From Stigmatella aurantiaca DW4/3-1 (GTDB lineage: Bacteria > Myxococcota > Myxococcia > Myxococcales > Myxococcaceae): a stretch of 64,000 nucleotides of DNA. The notes beneath the pieces were generated by a model that saw only the letters and a program-made list of their open reading frames with translations, was not told where the DNA came from and made no database searches. Numbering within the stretch: position 1 is the stretch's first letter; each line of letters opens with the position of its first letter. Below, piece by piece: positions 1 through 13,108 of the stretch. The position numbers were made by a program, and so were the translations under genes. Where the stretch lies: positions 4,607,501-4,671,500 of the forward strand of contig NC_014623.1 in NCBI RefSeq assembly GCF_000165485.1, written 5' to 3'.

Positions 1-489
1 CCGGGCGGCCTGGGGGGGGTAGCGCTCCACGAGGCGGCGCAGCCAGGGGAAGAGGCGCTTGAGGAGGGTGGAGTCGTGGAAGGTGTCGAGCGGGTAGCCG
101 TAGCTGCCGCAGATGAGCACCAGCCCCTTCACGCGGCGCGCGTGGCGGCGGTGGAACTCCAGGGCCACCTGGACGCCAATGGAGTGGCCGAAGAGGACCG
201 CCTGCTGGATCCCCGCGGCGTCCATGAGCCGGGCCAGATCATCACAGGTGTAGAGCATCCCCAGGCGGGAGCGGTCCTTGGGCACCCCGGAGCGGCCGTG
301 GCCGCGGTAGTGCCAGCGCAGCACCTGGTGGTGGCGCGCGAGGAAGGGGGTCAGGTACTTCCAGGCGAAGCCGTCGCAGCCGAGCCCATCGCAGAGGATC
401 ATCGTGGGCTCGCCCTCGCCCAGGCGCTGGTAGTAGAGCGGCGTCCCATCGGGGAGGTGGAGGAAGTCCTGGTGGAAGAGGTGTCCCAT
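1..489 (-). CDS. alpha/beta-fold hydrolase, 3' end cut by window edge
   Basis: This frame encodes the first 163 residues of an alpha/beta-fold hydrolase and runs off the left edge of the window. The product begins MGHLFHQDFLHLPDGTPLYY and carries the nucleophile-elbow motif GHSIG near residue 104, so Ser is the likely nucleophile. The histidine of the triad would lie beyond the edge. The ATG at 489 is only 4 bp after the stop of the sigma-54 activator upstream, so the two are very probably one transcript. The substrate cannot be told from the sequence; esterase, lactonase and peroxidase-like members all share this fold. Confidence 0.85.
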   Translation of the reverse strand, partial: MGHLFHQDFLHLPDGTPLYYQRLGEGEPTMILCDGLGCDGFAWKYLTPFLARHHQVLRWHYRGHGRSGVPKDRSRLGMLYTCDDLARLMDAAGIQQAVLFGHSIGVQVALEFHRRHARRVKGLVLICGSYGYPLDTFHDSTLLKRLFPWLRRLVERYPPQAAR

Positions 490-493
490 GGCC

Positions 494-2068
<1,575 letters not shown>

Positions 2069-2181
2069 CCCTCTTCCTCGCGTGCCTGTCCTCCCTCAGG
2101 ACAGCCTCAACCCCGGGGTGTTCGAATTTCAGCCACCGCCCCTATCCTGACACCAGCCCGCAGCCCGCAGGATTCTTTCCC

Positions 2182-3192
2182 GTGACTACATCAGCGCACC
2201 CGCCTGGCAAGACGAAGCACGCGCATGGCGGAGGGCATGGGCATGATCACCACGGCCATGACCATTCGCATGGGCACGGGCATGGGAACGGCCAGCCCCC
2301 TGGGAGGCCCTCCCAGCTGGCCGACGAGCGGCGCAAGGATCGCCGCCGCCTGCTGCTCGCGTTGGTCTTCACGGCCACCATCGCGCTGGCGGAGGCCATT
2401 GGGGGCTACCTGACCCAGTCGCTGGCGCTGATGTCCGACGCGGGCCACATGCTGACGGACATCTCCGCGCTGGCGCTGAGCCTGCTGGCGCTGTGGTTCG
2501 CGGGCAAGCCGGCGGACCTGAAGAAGACCTACGGCTATTACCGGATGGAGATCCTCAGCGCGCTCCTCAACGGGATGCTGTTGCTGTTGCTGACCGCGTT
2601 CATCGTCTTCGAGGCCTGGCAGCGCTTCCGCGAGCCCACCCCGGTCCGGGTGGGGCCCATGGCGGTGGTGGCGCTCGTGGGCCTGGTGGCGAACCTGGCG
2701 GCGCTGGGCTTCCTGCACCGGACGCACTCCATGAACGTGCGCGGTGCGTTCCTGCACGTGTTGGGGGATGCGCTGTCCAGCGTGGGCGTGCTCGTGGGCG
2801 CCGCCATCATGGCGGCGACGGGCTGGTATGCCGTGGATCCCCTCATCTCCCTGCTCATCTCGGTGGTCATCGTCGTGGGCGCCCTCCGGCTGGTGCGGGA
2901 CGCGGTGGACGTGCTGCTGGAGGCCGTGCCCGCGCACGTGGACCTGGAGGCGGTGAAGGGGCTGCTGATGCGGGTGCAGGGGGTGAGCGCCGTGCATGAT
3001 CTGCACGTGTGGACCATCTCCAGCGGGCTGTACGCGCTCTCGGCGCACCTGGTGGTGGCCGACCCCATGGTCTGCAACAACGATGAGATCCTCTCCTCGG
3101 TGAAGCACGAGCTGTTCGACCGTTTCGGGATCGATCACACCACCATCCAGATCGAGAGCGAGACGTACGCCCACCTCGGCGAGGTGCACTGA
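2182..3192 (+). CDS. cation diffusion facilitator (CDF) metal exporter
   Basis: The 336-residue inner-membrane protein belongs to the CDF family, which exports Zn(II) or similar divalent ions in exchange for protons. Residues 12-37 form a His/Gly-rich tail typical of zinc-handling members. Six transmembrane segments follow between about residues 55 and 240. The paired metal-site motifs are visible as SDAGHMLTD and HVLGDALSS, giving the HxxxD pairs in helices 2 and 5. The last 90 residues form the cytoplasmic ferredoxin-like domain. The start is a GTG at 2182; no in-frame ATG lies near it. The metal specificity is inferred from the His tail only. Confidence 0.93.
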   Translation: MTTSAHPPGKTKHAHGGGHGHDHHGHDHSHGHGHGNGQPPGRPSQLADERRKDRRRLLLALVFTATIALAEAIGGYLTQSLALMSDAGHMLTDISALALSLLALWFAGKPADLKKTYGYYRMEILSALLNGMLLLLLTAFIVFEAWQRFREPTPVRVGPMAVVALVGLVANLAALGFLHRTHSMNVRGAFLHVLGDALSSVGVLVGAAIMAATGWYAVDPLISLLISVVIVVGALRLVRDAVDVLLEAVPAHVDLEAVKGLLMRVQGVSAVHDLHVWTISSGLYALSAHLVVADPMVCNNDEILSSVKHELFDRFGIDHTTIQIESETYAHLGEVH

Positions 3193-3278
3193 AAGAGGGG
3201 CCCGGAGCGGTGGGCAACGGACGTTGCCAGCGGCAGTTGGCTTGCAGAGCAGGCAGAGCCGGCACATAACGGCTTCCG

Positions 3279-4322
3279 ATGAGCGTGCTGGACAAGGTGC
3301 TGACATTGCGGCCCGCCAACGCGGTGGCGCGGCTGGGGCCGGGCTCCCGGTTGCCGGTGCTCACCCCACATGAGTTGCTCCGGGCGTTGGACAGTGTCCC
3401 GGTGGCGCTGCCCTGCTTGCCGGTTCAAGCCAAGGCGGCCCTGCCGGGCTTGCTGCGCGCGGCGCGGGCGGAGGATGCGGTGCTGGGGCTGGCCTGTGCG
3501 CACCCCCTGGCGGACCGGGGGGCCGGCACGCGCTTCGTGGAGGCGGTCAAGGCGGCGGCGGAGGAGGCCGAGCACCGGCGTCCCCTGTTCCTTCAGGCGG
3601 GGCCCGTGCGGGTCTCCCCCCCTGGGCCCGAGGGCCTGCAAGCCCAGCAAGAAGCGATTTTTCACCTGGTGGATGCGGGGTTCTCGCTGGTGTCGCTGGA
3701 CGTGTCGCGGCTGGACACGGCGGCGGCGGTGGAGGCGGTGAGGGCGCTGGTGACCCCGCTCTGGGAGCGGGAGCTGCCGCTGGAGCTGACGCTGCCTTCA
3801 CCCGCGTCCGAGGTCGCGACCCTGATCGACACGGCCCGCGCGCTGCTCGAGGGGCTGCGCGAGGGACGCCTCTCGGTCCGGTTTCTGCGGGTGTCCTCCG
3901 CGGCGCTCGGGGAGGGGGAGCCGGATGTGGCGATGCTGCGTGCGCTGGTGGCCCTGGCCCGGGAGCACGGCACGAGCGTGACGGTGGGGGCGGCGGCCGA
4001 GCGCTCGGCGCGGGGGCTGTCCACGTTCGTGGAGGCTGGAGCCCGGAAGCTGGACTGTGGGGCCCCCTTCGAGCGGCTGTCCCTGGCGGCATGGCCCGTG
4101 GAGACGCGGGCGGTGGTGGAGCAGAGGGCTCAGGCCCTGGGGCTTCCGCCGGGCGAGCTGCTGAGCCTTCTGGAGGAGCAGCTCCCCCCGCTGGAGCCCG
4201 CCGCGCGTGAGCGCCTGGAGGCGCTCTCCTTCTCGGAAGCGACGGAGGTGCTGGCCGCACTCGGGTCGGTGAGAACGGGTTGGCGCTCCATGGAGTGGCT
4301 GGCCGAGCATCGGAGCGATTGA
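3279..4322 (+). CDS. unassigned protein, possible TIM-barrel (class II aldolase-like)
   Basis: This 347-residue cytoplasmic protein has no signal peptide or membrane segment. Its rhythm of short hydrophobic strands and amphipathic helices suggests an alpha/beta barrel. Segments such as FHLVDAGFSLVSLDVSRLD vaguely recall class II fructose- or tagatose-bisphosphate aldolases, in which a similar strand carries a catalytic Asp. The His-rich zinc site of true class II aldolases is not evident, so the enzyme assignment is weak. The stop is only 4 bp before the rsmD start, so the two genes are probably cotranscribed. Confidence 0.8.
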   Translation: MSVLDKVLTLRPANAVARLGPGSRLPVLTPHELLRALDSVPVALPCLPVQAKAALPGLLRAARAEDAVLGLACAHPLADRGAGTRFVEAVKAAAEEAEHRRPLFLQAGPVRVSPPGPEGLQAQQEAIFHLVDAGFSLVSLDVSRLDTAAAVEAVRALVTPLWERELPLELTLPSPASEVATLIDTARALLEGLREGRLSVRFLRVSSAALGEGEPDVAMLRALVALAREHGTSVTVGAAAERSARGLSTFVEAGARKLDCGAPFERLSLAAWPVETRAVVEQRAQALGLPPGELLSLLEEQLPPLEPAARERLEALSFSEATEVLAALGSVRTGWRSMEWLAEHRSD

Positions 4323-4326
4323 GCCC

Positions 4327-4884
4327 ATGCGAATCGTTGCTGGCAGTGCCCGGGGCCGCGCCCTTCAGGGTCCCAAGCCCACGTCCCGGCACATCCGGCC
4401 CACGGCGGACCGGGTCCGGGAGACGCTTTTCAACGTGCTCGGCCAGTGGCTGGAAGGCCAGGCCGTGCTGGATCTCTACGCGGGCACGGGGGCGCTGGGG
4501 CTGGAGGCCCTCTCCCGGGGGGCTGGCCGGGCGGTGCTCGTGGACTCGGACCGCGAAGCCCAGGCGCTTTGTCGGCAGAACACGGACACGCTGGGGTTCT
4601 CCTCACAGGTGGAACTGCTGTGCCTGCCCGTGGCGCGGGCCGTGGAGCAGTTGGGCCAGAAGGGGTTGTCCTTCGAGCTCATCTTCGCGGATCCACCCTA
4701 TGCGGTGCGGGGGGTGGAGGGGGTGCTGGAGCAGGTGGCCCGGTCGAAGCTGCTGACACCGGGGGGGATGCTCGTCGTCGAGCACGACAAGCGAGAGGTG
4801 GCGCCCGGCTCCCACGAAGGGCTCGAGCGGGTGGATCAGCGCAAGTTCGGGGACACGGTGGCGAGCTTCTACCGCAATCCTTGA
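4327..4884 (+). CDS. rsmD: 16S rRNA (guanine(966)-N2)-methyltransferase RsmD
   Basis: The product (185 residues) methylates the N2 of G966 in 16S rRNA during 30S assembly, using S-adenosylmethionine. The N-terminus MRIVAGSARGRAL and the following RPTADRVRETLFNVL block are RsmD signatures. The SAM-binding loop is LDLYAGTGALGLEAL near residues 47-61. The catalytic motif ADPPY, shared by N6-adenine and N2-guanine methylases, lies near residue 121. The length matches the family. The gene sits between the barrel-like gene and coaD; rsmD-coaD adjacency is common in bacteria. Confidence 0.95.
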   Translation: MRIVAGSARGRALQGPKPTSRHIRPTADRVRETLFNVLGQWLEGQAVLDLYAGTGALGLEALSRGAGRAVLVDSDREAQALCRQNTDTLGFSSQVELLCLPVARAVEQLGQKGLSFELIFADPPYAVRGVEGVLEQVARSKLLTPGGMLVVEHDKREVAPGSHEGLERVDQRKFGDTVASFYRNP

Positions 4885-4917
4885 CCGGCCCGGGGGGGCG
4901 GCCGAGACTCCGGGGCC

Positions 4918-5409
4918 ATGCCGGTGGCCATTTATCCAGGTTCCTTTGATCCGCTCACCAACGGGCACCTCAGCCTCATCCAGCGTGGCCTCAAGATGTT
5001 CGATCGGCTCATCGTGGCCATCGCGGTGAACCCCAAGAAGACGCCGCTGTTCTCTCTGGAGGAGCGCAAGCAGCTCATCCGCGAGGCCTGCCAGGACCCC
5101 CGTGTGGAGGTGGACTCCTTCCAGGGCCTGCTGGTGCAGTACGCCCAGCGGCGCCAGGTGAACGTCCTCATCCGGGGGCTGCGTGCCGTGTCGGACTTCG
5201 AGTTCGAATTCCAGCTCGCCAACATGAACCGCAAGCTGGAGCCCGACATCGAGACGGTCTTCATGATGACGGGAGAGGACTACTTCTACATCTCCTCGCA
5301 GCTGGTCCGCGAGGTCGCCTCGCTGGGGGGGGACGTGACAGGCCTGGTACCCGCCAACGTGAACGCGAAGCTTCAGGAGAAGTTCGCGCCCCAACTGCCG
5401 AAGCCCTAA
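4918..5409 (+). CDS. coaD: phosphopantetheine adenylyltransferase
   Basis: CoaD transfers AMP from ATP to 4'-phosphopantetheine, giving dephospho-CoA in the penultimate step of coenzyme A synthesis. The 163-residue length is typical. The nucleotidyltransferase motif TNGH (the HxGH-type loop) occurs at residues 15-18 after AIYPGSFDP. The later [15 protein letters not shown] block matches the ISSTxVRE nucleotide-binding signature. It follows rsmD by 33 bp and is probably in the same transcript. The downstream gene is on the opposite strand. Confidence 0.97.
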   Translation: MPVAIYPGSFDPLTNGHLSLIQRGLKMFDRLIVAIAVNPKKTPLFSLEERKQLIREACQDPRVEVDSFQGLLVQYAQRRQVNVLIRGLRAVSDFEFEFQLANMNRKLEPDIETVFMMTGEDYFYISSQLVREVASLGGDVTGLVPANVNAKLQEKFAPQLPKP

Positions 5410-5422
5410 GGCACAGCGCGCT

Positions 5423-6115
5423 TCAGTCGGTGTAGGCGAAGGCGTGCGGCAAGGGCTCCCCGCGGGGAGCCCGGAACAGCAGGATTGCGGGGTGGCCGGA
5501 GAGGTTGGCGATGGCCGCGTAGAGGTCCGCCTCCTTCAGCGCCCCCAGCCCCAGCCGGGCGGGGGCCTTGCCGTACTTCTTCTCCATCTCGGCCAGGGAA
5601 AGAACCTCGATGCCGTAGAGGGTGACGAGATCCGTCCGCTTCTGCCGGAGCTGCTTCACCCAGGCGGCCACCAGCTCGTCGGCGGTGGCATACCGCTTGT
5701 CCTCGAGCTGGAAGGGATAAAGCACCTCGCCCGCGAAGCTCCGGACATCCCCCAGCAAGAGGTTCTCAAAGATTGCACGGGCTTCCGATTTCACCCGGTT
5801 GCGGAGGTCCTGTTCCGTGGCCGCTGGCTCCTGGGAGGGCTGGTCGGGGGCAGGCGCGGGGGGCGGGGGCCGGGGGGCCGCCGGGGCGGATGGGGGAACC
5901 GAGGGGGCGGGGGCACGAGCAGGGGCCGCGGGGGTCGGGGTAGGGGCAGGAGCCGAGGGGGCGGGGGTGGGAACAGGGGCCGAGGGGGCCGGGGCGGGGG
6001 TGGGAGCCGCCACGGGGGGCGCCGGTTCGGCAGGGGGCGCCGCATCCGGGGCGGGCGCCTGGGCGAGGGCGGGGAGCGCGAGCAACAGGAGCAGGGCCAG
6101 GGACCGGCGACGCAT
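5423..6115 (-). CDS. secreted protein with long Pro/Ala linker, function unknown
   Basis: The 230-residue product starts with a clear signal peptide (MRRRSLALLLLLALPALAQA). Residues 20 to about 98 are almost entirely Pro and Ala with Ser/Thr. A folded domain of about 130 residues follows, with no family I recognise. A Pro/Ala linker of this kind usually spans the periplasm or cell wall. The gene converges on coaD (13 bp apart) and is divergent from carB. The low-complexity stretch creates several antisense open frames that are not genes. Confidence 0.85.
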   Translation of the reverse strand: MRRRSLALLLLLALPALAQAPAPDAAPPAEPAPPVAAPTPAPAPSAPVPTPAPSAPAPTPTPAAPARAPAPSVPPSAPAAPRPPPPAPAPDQPSQEPAATEQDLRNRVKSEARAIFENLLLGDVRSFAGEVLYPFQLEDKRYATADELVAAWVKQLRQKRTDLVTLYGIEVLSLAEMEKKYGKAPARLGLGALKEADLYAAIANLSGHPAILLFRAPRGEPLPHAFAYTD

Positions 6116-6235
6116 GGAGCCTCCAGAATGCCGGGGGTTCTATCAGAGCCGCGAGCCGCCGGACGAGGGTAGGTGAGCGGGCGACTTCAATCCTCACGTG
6201 CATGTGCGGGTGGAGGTTGGTATGGGGGGCGCCCG

Positions 6236-9481
<3,246 letters not shown>

Positions 9482-9528
9482 GCGCTTCCCAACCGGCGGA
9501 CATTTAGGCTAGCCGTCGCTGAGTTTAT

Positions 9529-9557
9529 CCTTGTGCGCTGCCCCTTAGCGCACAAGG
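9529..9557. promoter_or_regulatory. 11-bp perfect dyad upstream of amtB
   Basis: CCTTGTGCGCT at 9529-9539 is repeated as its exact inverse complement, AGCGCACAAGG, at 9547-9557, with a 7-nt centre. It ends 12 bp before a candidate sigma-54 promoter and is not followed by a T-run, which favours an operator over a carB terminator. The inner GTGC/GCAC half-sites resemble NtrC-type sites, but the match is loose. Confidence 0.55.
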
Positions 9558-9568
9558 ACTTGAAATTT

Positions 9569-9584
9569 AGGCATCCCGCATGCA
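9569..9584 (+). promoter_or_regulatory. candidate sigma-54 (-24/-12) promoter of amtB
   Basis: The sequence AGGCAT-N5-ATGCA has GG at 9570-9571 and GC at 9582-9583 with the required 10-nt spacing, and matches 8 of 11 positions of TGGCAC-N5-TTGCA. Transcription would begin near 9595, giving a leader of about 25 nt before the ATG at 9620. Ammonium transporter genes are classic sigma-54/NtrC targets, which supports the call. Confidence 0.45.
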
Positions 9585-9619
9585 CGATGCAGTGCGTTGG
9601 TCTCTGCAGAGGAGATGCC

Positions 9620-11008
9620 ATGAAGAAGGGGTGGGCAGTCGCGGTCCTCGCTGTCCTGGCGCTGCTGGGCGTATTCGTGACGCCCGCGGCTCAGGTGAAG
9701 CAGGGAGGGCCGATCAACGCAGCCGATACGGCATGGATTTTGACCGCCACGGCGCTGGTCTTGTTGATGACGCCAGGGTTGTCGTTCTTCTACGGCGGCA
9801 TGGTGCGCCTGAAGAATGTCGTCTCCACACTGCTGCAGAGCTACATGGCGATGGCCGTCATCAGCCTGCTCTGGGTGGCGGTGGGCTTCAGCCTGAGCTT
9901 TGGCGACAGTTTCCACGGGCTCATCGGAGATCCCCGGACCTTCTTCATGTTCAGCGGAGTGGGCGGGGAGACGCATCCGGATCTGGCGCCCACCATCCCG
10001 CTGATGCTCTTCGCGCTGTTCCAGATGAAGTTCGCCATCATCACCCCGGCGCTCATCACCGGCGCGTTCGCCGAGCGCGTGCGCTTCAAGGCGTACGTCG
10101 TCTTCATGGTGCTCTTCAGCCTCTTCATCTACGCGCCGCTGGCGCACTGGACGTGGCACCCGGAGGGCTTCCTGCGCAAGTGGGGCGTGCTCGACTTCGC
10201 GGGCGGCACGGTGGTGCACATGTCCGCGGGCTTCGCGGCGCTGGCCGGGGCCATGGTGCTGGGCCGCCGCAAGGCGCACGTGGACAACGCTGCCCACACG
10301 CCCGCCAACCTTCCGCTCGTCCTGCTGGGCACGGGCATGCTGTGGTTCGGCTGGTTTGGCTTCAATGCCGGCTCGGCGCTCTCGGCCTCGTCGCTGGCCA
10401 CGCAGGCGTTCGCCACCACCAACACCGCCTCCGCGGCCGCCATGCTCGGGTGGATGGCCTTTGACTGGATGCGCGGCCGCAAGCCGAACGCCATGGGCGC
10501 CTGCGTGGGCGCGGTGGTGGGCCTGGTGGCGGTGACGCCCGCGGCCGGCTTCGTCACCGTGGGCCAGAGCATCCTCGTGGGCCTGGTGGCCAGCGGCATC
10601 AGCAACGCCGCGGCGCACTTCAAGAGCCGCACCGCCCTGGACGACACCCTCGATGTGTTCCCCTGCCACGGCCTGGGAGGCGCGGTGGGCATGGTGCTCA
10701 CCGGGCTGCTGGCCAAGGACGTGGGCCTCATCAATGGAAAGACGGAGACCTTCCTGATGCACCTGCTGGCGCTGGTCATCGTCACCGTCTTCTCCTTCGT
10801 GGGCTCCTACCTGCTCTACAAACTGGTGGACCTCATCGTCCCGCTGCGCGTCTCGCAGTACCAGGAAGAGGAAGGGTTGGATCTCAGCCAGCACGGGGAG
10901 ACGGTGGGCGAGACCGCCGTGGCGTCCGTGGCCGCGCCGCCCGAGGCTCCCGCGGGAACCAAGCCCGCCGCCTCTGCGCCAGAAGGCTCCGTTCCGGTGC
11001 CTGCGTAG
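9620..11008 (+). CDS. amtB: ammonium transporter (Amt family)
   Basis: This 462-residue inner-membrane channel passes ammonium/ammonia under nitrogen limitation. It has a cleavable-looking N-terminal segment and eleven hydrophobic helices. Family motifs include GLSFFYGGMVRLKN in the first core helix, FAERVRFK, HMSAGFAALAGA and DDTLDVFPCHGLGGAVG, which contains one of the twin pore histidines. The ATG at 9620 is chosen because AGAGGAG lies 6 nt before it. A longer in-frame start at 9533 would add 29 unlikely residues. A Pro/Ala-rich tail follows the last helix. No glnK (PII) gene is adjacent, although amtB is often paired with one. Confidence 0.95.
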   Translation: MKKGWAVAVLAVLALLGVFVTPAAQVKQGGPINAADTAWILTATALVLLMTPGLSFFYGGMVRLKNVVSTLLQSYMAMAVISLLWVAVGFSLSFGDSFHGLIGDPRTFFMFSGVGGETHPDLAPTIPLMLFALFQMKFAIITPALITGAFAERVRFKAYVVFMVLFSLFIYAPLAHWTWHPEGFLRKWGVLDFAGGTVVHMSAGFAALAGAMVLGRRKAHVDNAAHTPANLPLVLLGTGMLWFGWFGFNAGSALSASSLATQAFATTNTASAAAMLGWMAFDWMRGRKPNAMGACVGAVVGLVAVTPAAGFVTVGQSILVGLVASGISNAAAHFKSRTALDDTLDVFPCHGLGGAVGMVLTGLLAKDVGLINGKTETFLMHLLALVIVTVFSFVGSYLLYKLVDLIVPLRVSQYQEEEGLDLSQHGETVGETAVASVAAPPEAPAGTKPAASAPEGSVPVPA

Positions 11009-11022
11009 TCCTTCCGCGAGAG

Positions 11023-11050
11023 GCACCGGGGTTCGCATCGGCCCCGGTGC
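11023..11050 (+). terminator. hairpin after amtB
   Basis: GCACCGGGG at 11023-11031 pairs with CCCCGGTGC at 11042-11050 across a 10-nt loop, starting 15 bp after the amtB stop. There is no T-run, so an intrinsic terminator is likely but not certain. Confidence 0.5.
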
Positions 11051-11093
11051 TCTCGAGGAACGCGCGGCGCTCGGCTCGCGCCCAGCCCCGCCA

Positions 11094-11110
11094 GTGCCCA
11101 CGTGGGGCAC
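11094..11110 (-). terminator. hairpin after the GH30-CBM gene
   Basis: GTGCCC at 11094-11099 and GGGCAC at 11105-11110 form a short stem 15 bp past the stop of the GH30-CBM gene. The same element, with a longer stem, follows the GH18 gene at 13084-13108, so it appears to be part of the duplicated cassette. Confidence 0.4.
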
Positions 11111-11554
11111 CGGGGGGGCCAAGGTTTACTGCTTGACGAGCTCGAACTGGTCGAACGCCGCCCAGTTCTGAGCGTTGGCGTCGCTGTAGACGCCCACCTC
11201 GATGGTGCCGGTCGTCACCTGGAGGTTGTTGATGGTGTACTGGGTCCAGCCCGTGACAGCGCCGGAGCCAATCTCCGCCGTCACTTCGGCCCCGCCGTGG
11301 TTCTTGGCGTACAGGCGCAGCGCACGCTGGCCGCCGCTGGAGCGGGCCCAGACGCTGGCGCGGTAGGTGCCGTTGGCCACGCTCTTGGTCTGGCCGGTCA
11401 GCTGCTGGTAGGCCGCGGACCAGTAGTGGGTGAGCTTGTAGTTCCCCGTGTAGACGGTGTCCGTGTCGACCTTGTGCGCCAGCGCGACGTTGTGCCACTC
11501 GGAGTTCCAACTCGCCAGGTTGCCATTCTCGAAGCCCGGGTCGGTGAGCAGGTT
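11094..11554 (-). repeat. copy 1 of duplicated CBM + 3' hairpin cassette
   Basis: About 460 bp covering the hairpin, the stop codon and the C-terminal carbohydrate-binding module of the GH30 gene is repeated in the same orientation at 13087-13548. By eye the two copies are about 90 percent identical at DNA level, including the non-coding part after the stop. Confidence 0.85.
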
Positions 11555-13021
11555 CTGCGGCGTGGGGCCGGTCTCACGCGTCCAGAGGTACGTGCCCACG
11601 GTCTTCGCCGGCAGCGTGGCGAGCAGCTCCCACCCATCGGTGGACAGCTTGAACCGCTGGCTCGCGGCCGTCTGGTTGATGACGACGGACACGACGGTGT
11701 TGTCCGGGTTGAGGAAGGACACGTTCGTCACGGTGCCGGAGGAGCCGTAGCCGCTGGAGATGCGCTTGGCGCCCGCCTTCACGTACTTGGAGTACTGGGC
11801 AATCAGGTAGTACTCGGGCAGCGCCCAGTACGTGTCGTATGAGGACGCGCTCTGGATGAGCATCGTCGGGCCGGGGGTGCCGGTCCACTTCTCCGGCTGG
11901 ATGTTGCTGTCCAGCATCGTCACCCAGGAGTTGTAGCCCGCCGCCCAGTTGCGGAAGTACTGCGCCATCCGGTCCGCCCCGGCCGTGCCCCACACCGCAC
12001 GCTCGGTCATCAGGATGTTCTTGTTCGGGTAGGCGTTGCGCACCTCCGTCATGATGCTGGGCTCGCCCGCGTAGTCGTGGAAGGCCACGCCATCCACCGC
12101 CGCGTTCGAGGCGGCGTCATCGAGGATGGTGGGGACGTAGGACCAGGCCGAGTCGAAGTTGTGATCAAACGCCCAGATGCGGGTGCTCAGGCCGTTGGCG
12201 TTCAGCTCGTTCTTCAGGGCGAGGATGAGCTGCTTGGATTGGGCCGGGCTCACCGAGGCGCTGGGATAGTCCGGAGCCGTGTACAGGGGCTCGTTCTGGA
12301 CGGTCAGCGCGTAGATGGGAATGCCCTGCGCCTGATAGGCCTGAATGGCCTTGCGGTAATACACCGCCAGGTTGGGGATGTACTGCGTCAGCAGCTTCCC
12401 GCCGATCAGGCTGCCGTTGTCCTTCATCCAGGCAGGCGGGCTCCACGGGCTCGCGAAGATCTTCAGGTTGGGATTGACCGCCAGCGCCTGCTTGATCGTG
12501 GAGATGATGTTGTAGTCGATGTCCTTCTGAATCGAGAAGTACGTGAGGTTGGGGTCCGTCTGTCCCGCGGGCCGGTCGTCGTATGTATAGAATTGCCGCG
12601 CGGTGAAGTCAGACGTCCCGAGGGTGATGCGCAGCAGGTTGATGCCCGCGCCGGTGGACGGATCCAGCAGCTTCTTCAATGCCTCCGTCCGCTTCGCCTG
12701 GGACATGCGCGAGAGGTTGTAGATCGTCGACTCTTCCAGCGAGGTGCCAATGCCCAGCATCGTCTGGTATTGCACCGAGGGATCCACCGCGAGCGTCGTG
12801 GCGGACGTGGAGGTGGGGCTCGTCAGGGCGATGTTCGCCTGTTGGCTCAACGTGTAGGGAATGGATGAAGGGCCGCTGAACCAGCTGCCATTGCCCGGGT
12901 TCTTTTCGGAACTCCAGATGACCTGCGCGGTGGGGGCGGCCGAGGCGGCCGTTCCTACGGCGAAGGTTCCACAGGCCAGGGCCGAGGCCACCCGGCGCTT
13001 CCATGTCTTCAGAGAATTCAT
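11126..13021 (-). CDS. secreted GH30 glycosidase with C-terminal carbohydrate-binding module
   Basis: The 631-residue product is a secreted glycoside hydrolase of family 30 (beta-1,6-glucanase, xylanase or glucosylceramidase types). A signal peptide covers residues 1-28 and ends ASA. The catalytic barrel plus beta-side domain covers about 33-485. The acid/base Glu is in VQNEP (E244) and the nucleophile Glu in LMTERAVW (E340). A jelly-roll-like binding module fills 490-631 and ends FDQFELVKQ. The ATG at 13021 directly precedes the signal peptide; the frame stays open upstream but that stretch is Ser-rich noise. The module is nearly the same as that of the chitinase upstream. The exact substrate is unknown. 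Confidence 0.92.
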   Translation of the reverse strand: MNSLKTWKRRVASALACGTFAVGTAASAAPTAQVIWSSEKNPGNGSWFSGPSSIPYTLSQQANIALTSPTSTSATTLAVDPSVQYQTMLGIGTSLEESTIYNLSRMSQAKRTEALKKLLDPSTGAGINLLRITLGTSDFTARQFYTYDDRPAGQTDPNLTYFSIQKDIDYNIISTIKQALAVNPNLKIFASPWSPPAWMKDNGSLIGGKLLTQYIPNLAVYYRKAIQAYQAQGIPIYALTVQNEPLYTAPDYPSASVSPAQSKQLILALKNELNANGLSTRIWAFDHNFDSAWSYVPTILDDAASNAAVDGVAFHDYAGEPSIMTEVRNAYPNKNILMTERAVWGTAGADRMAQYFRNWAAGYNSWVTMLDSNIQPEKWTGTPGPTMLIQSASSYDTYWALPEYYLIAQYSKYVKAGAKRISSGYGSSGTVTNVSFLNPDNTVVSVVINQTAASQRFKLSTDGWELLATLPAKTVGTYLWTRETGPTPQNLLTDPGFENGNLASWNSEWHNVALAHKVDTDTVYTGNYKLTHYWSAAYQQLTGQTKSVANGTYRASVWARSSGGQRALRLYAKNHGGAEVTAEIGSGAVTGWTQYTINNLQVTTGTIEVGVYSDANAQNWAAFDQFELVKQ

Positions 13022-13083
13022 GTCTTGGTCTCGTTGTCGGCTCGATGTGACTGTTGCGCTCAGGGGGGTGGCCAGAGAGGCCT

Positions 13084-13108
13084 CCCGGTGCCCACGGGGG
13101 GCACCGGG
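13084..13108 (-). terminator. hairpin after the GH18 gene
   Basis: CCCGGTGCCC at 13084-13093 and GGGCACCGGG at 13099-13108 form a 10-bp perfect stem with a 5-nt loop, 10 bp beyond the GH18 stop. It belongs to copy 2 of the duplicated cassette. Confidence 0.55.

Noticed and set aside
5820-6060. Pro/Gly-rich frames on both strands in the secreted-protein region
   Set aside because: They arise from the low-complexity Pro/Ala linker of the minus-strand gene; the other frames have no features.
9529-9557. The dyad upstream of amtB as a carB terminator
   Set aside because: It lacks a T-run and lies near a sigma-54-like element, so an operator is favoured, but the terminator reading is not excluded.
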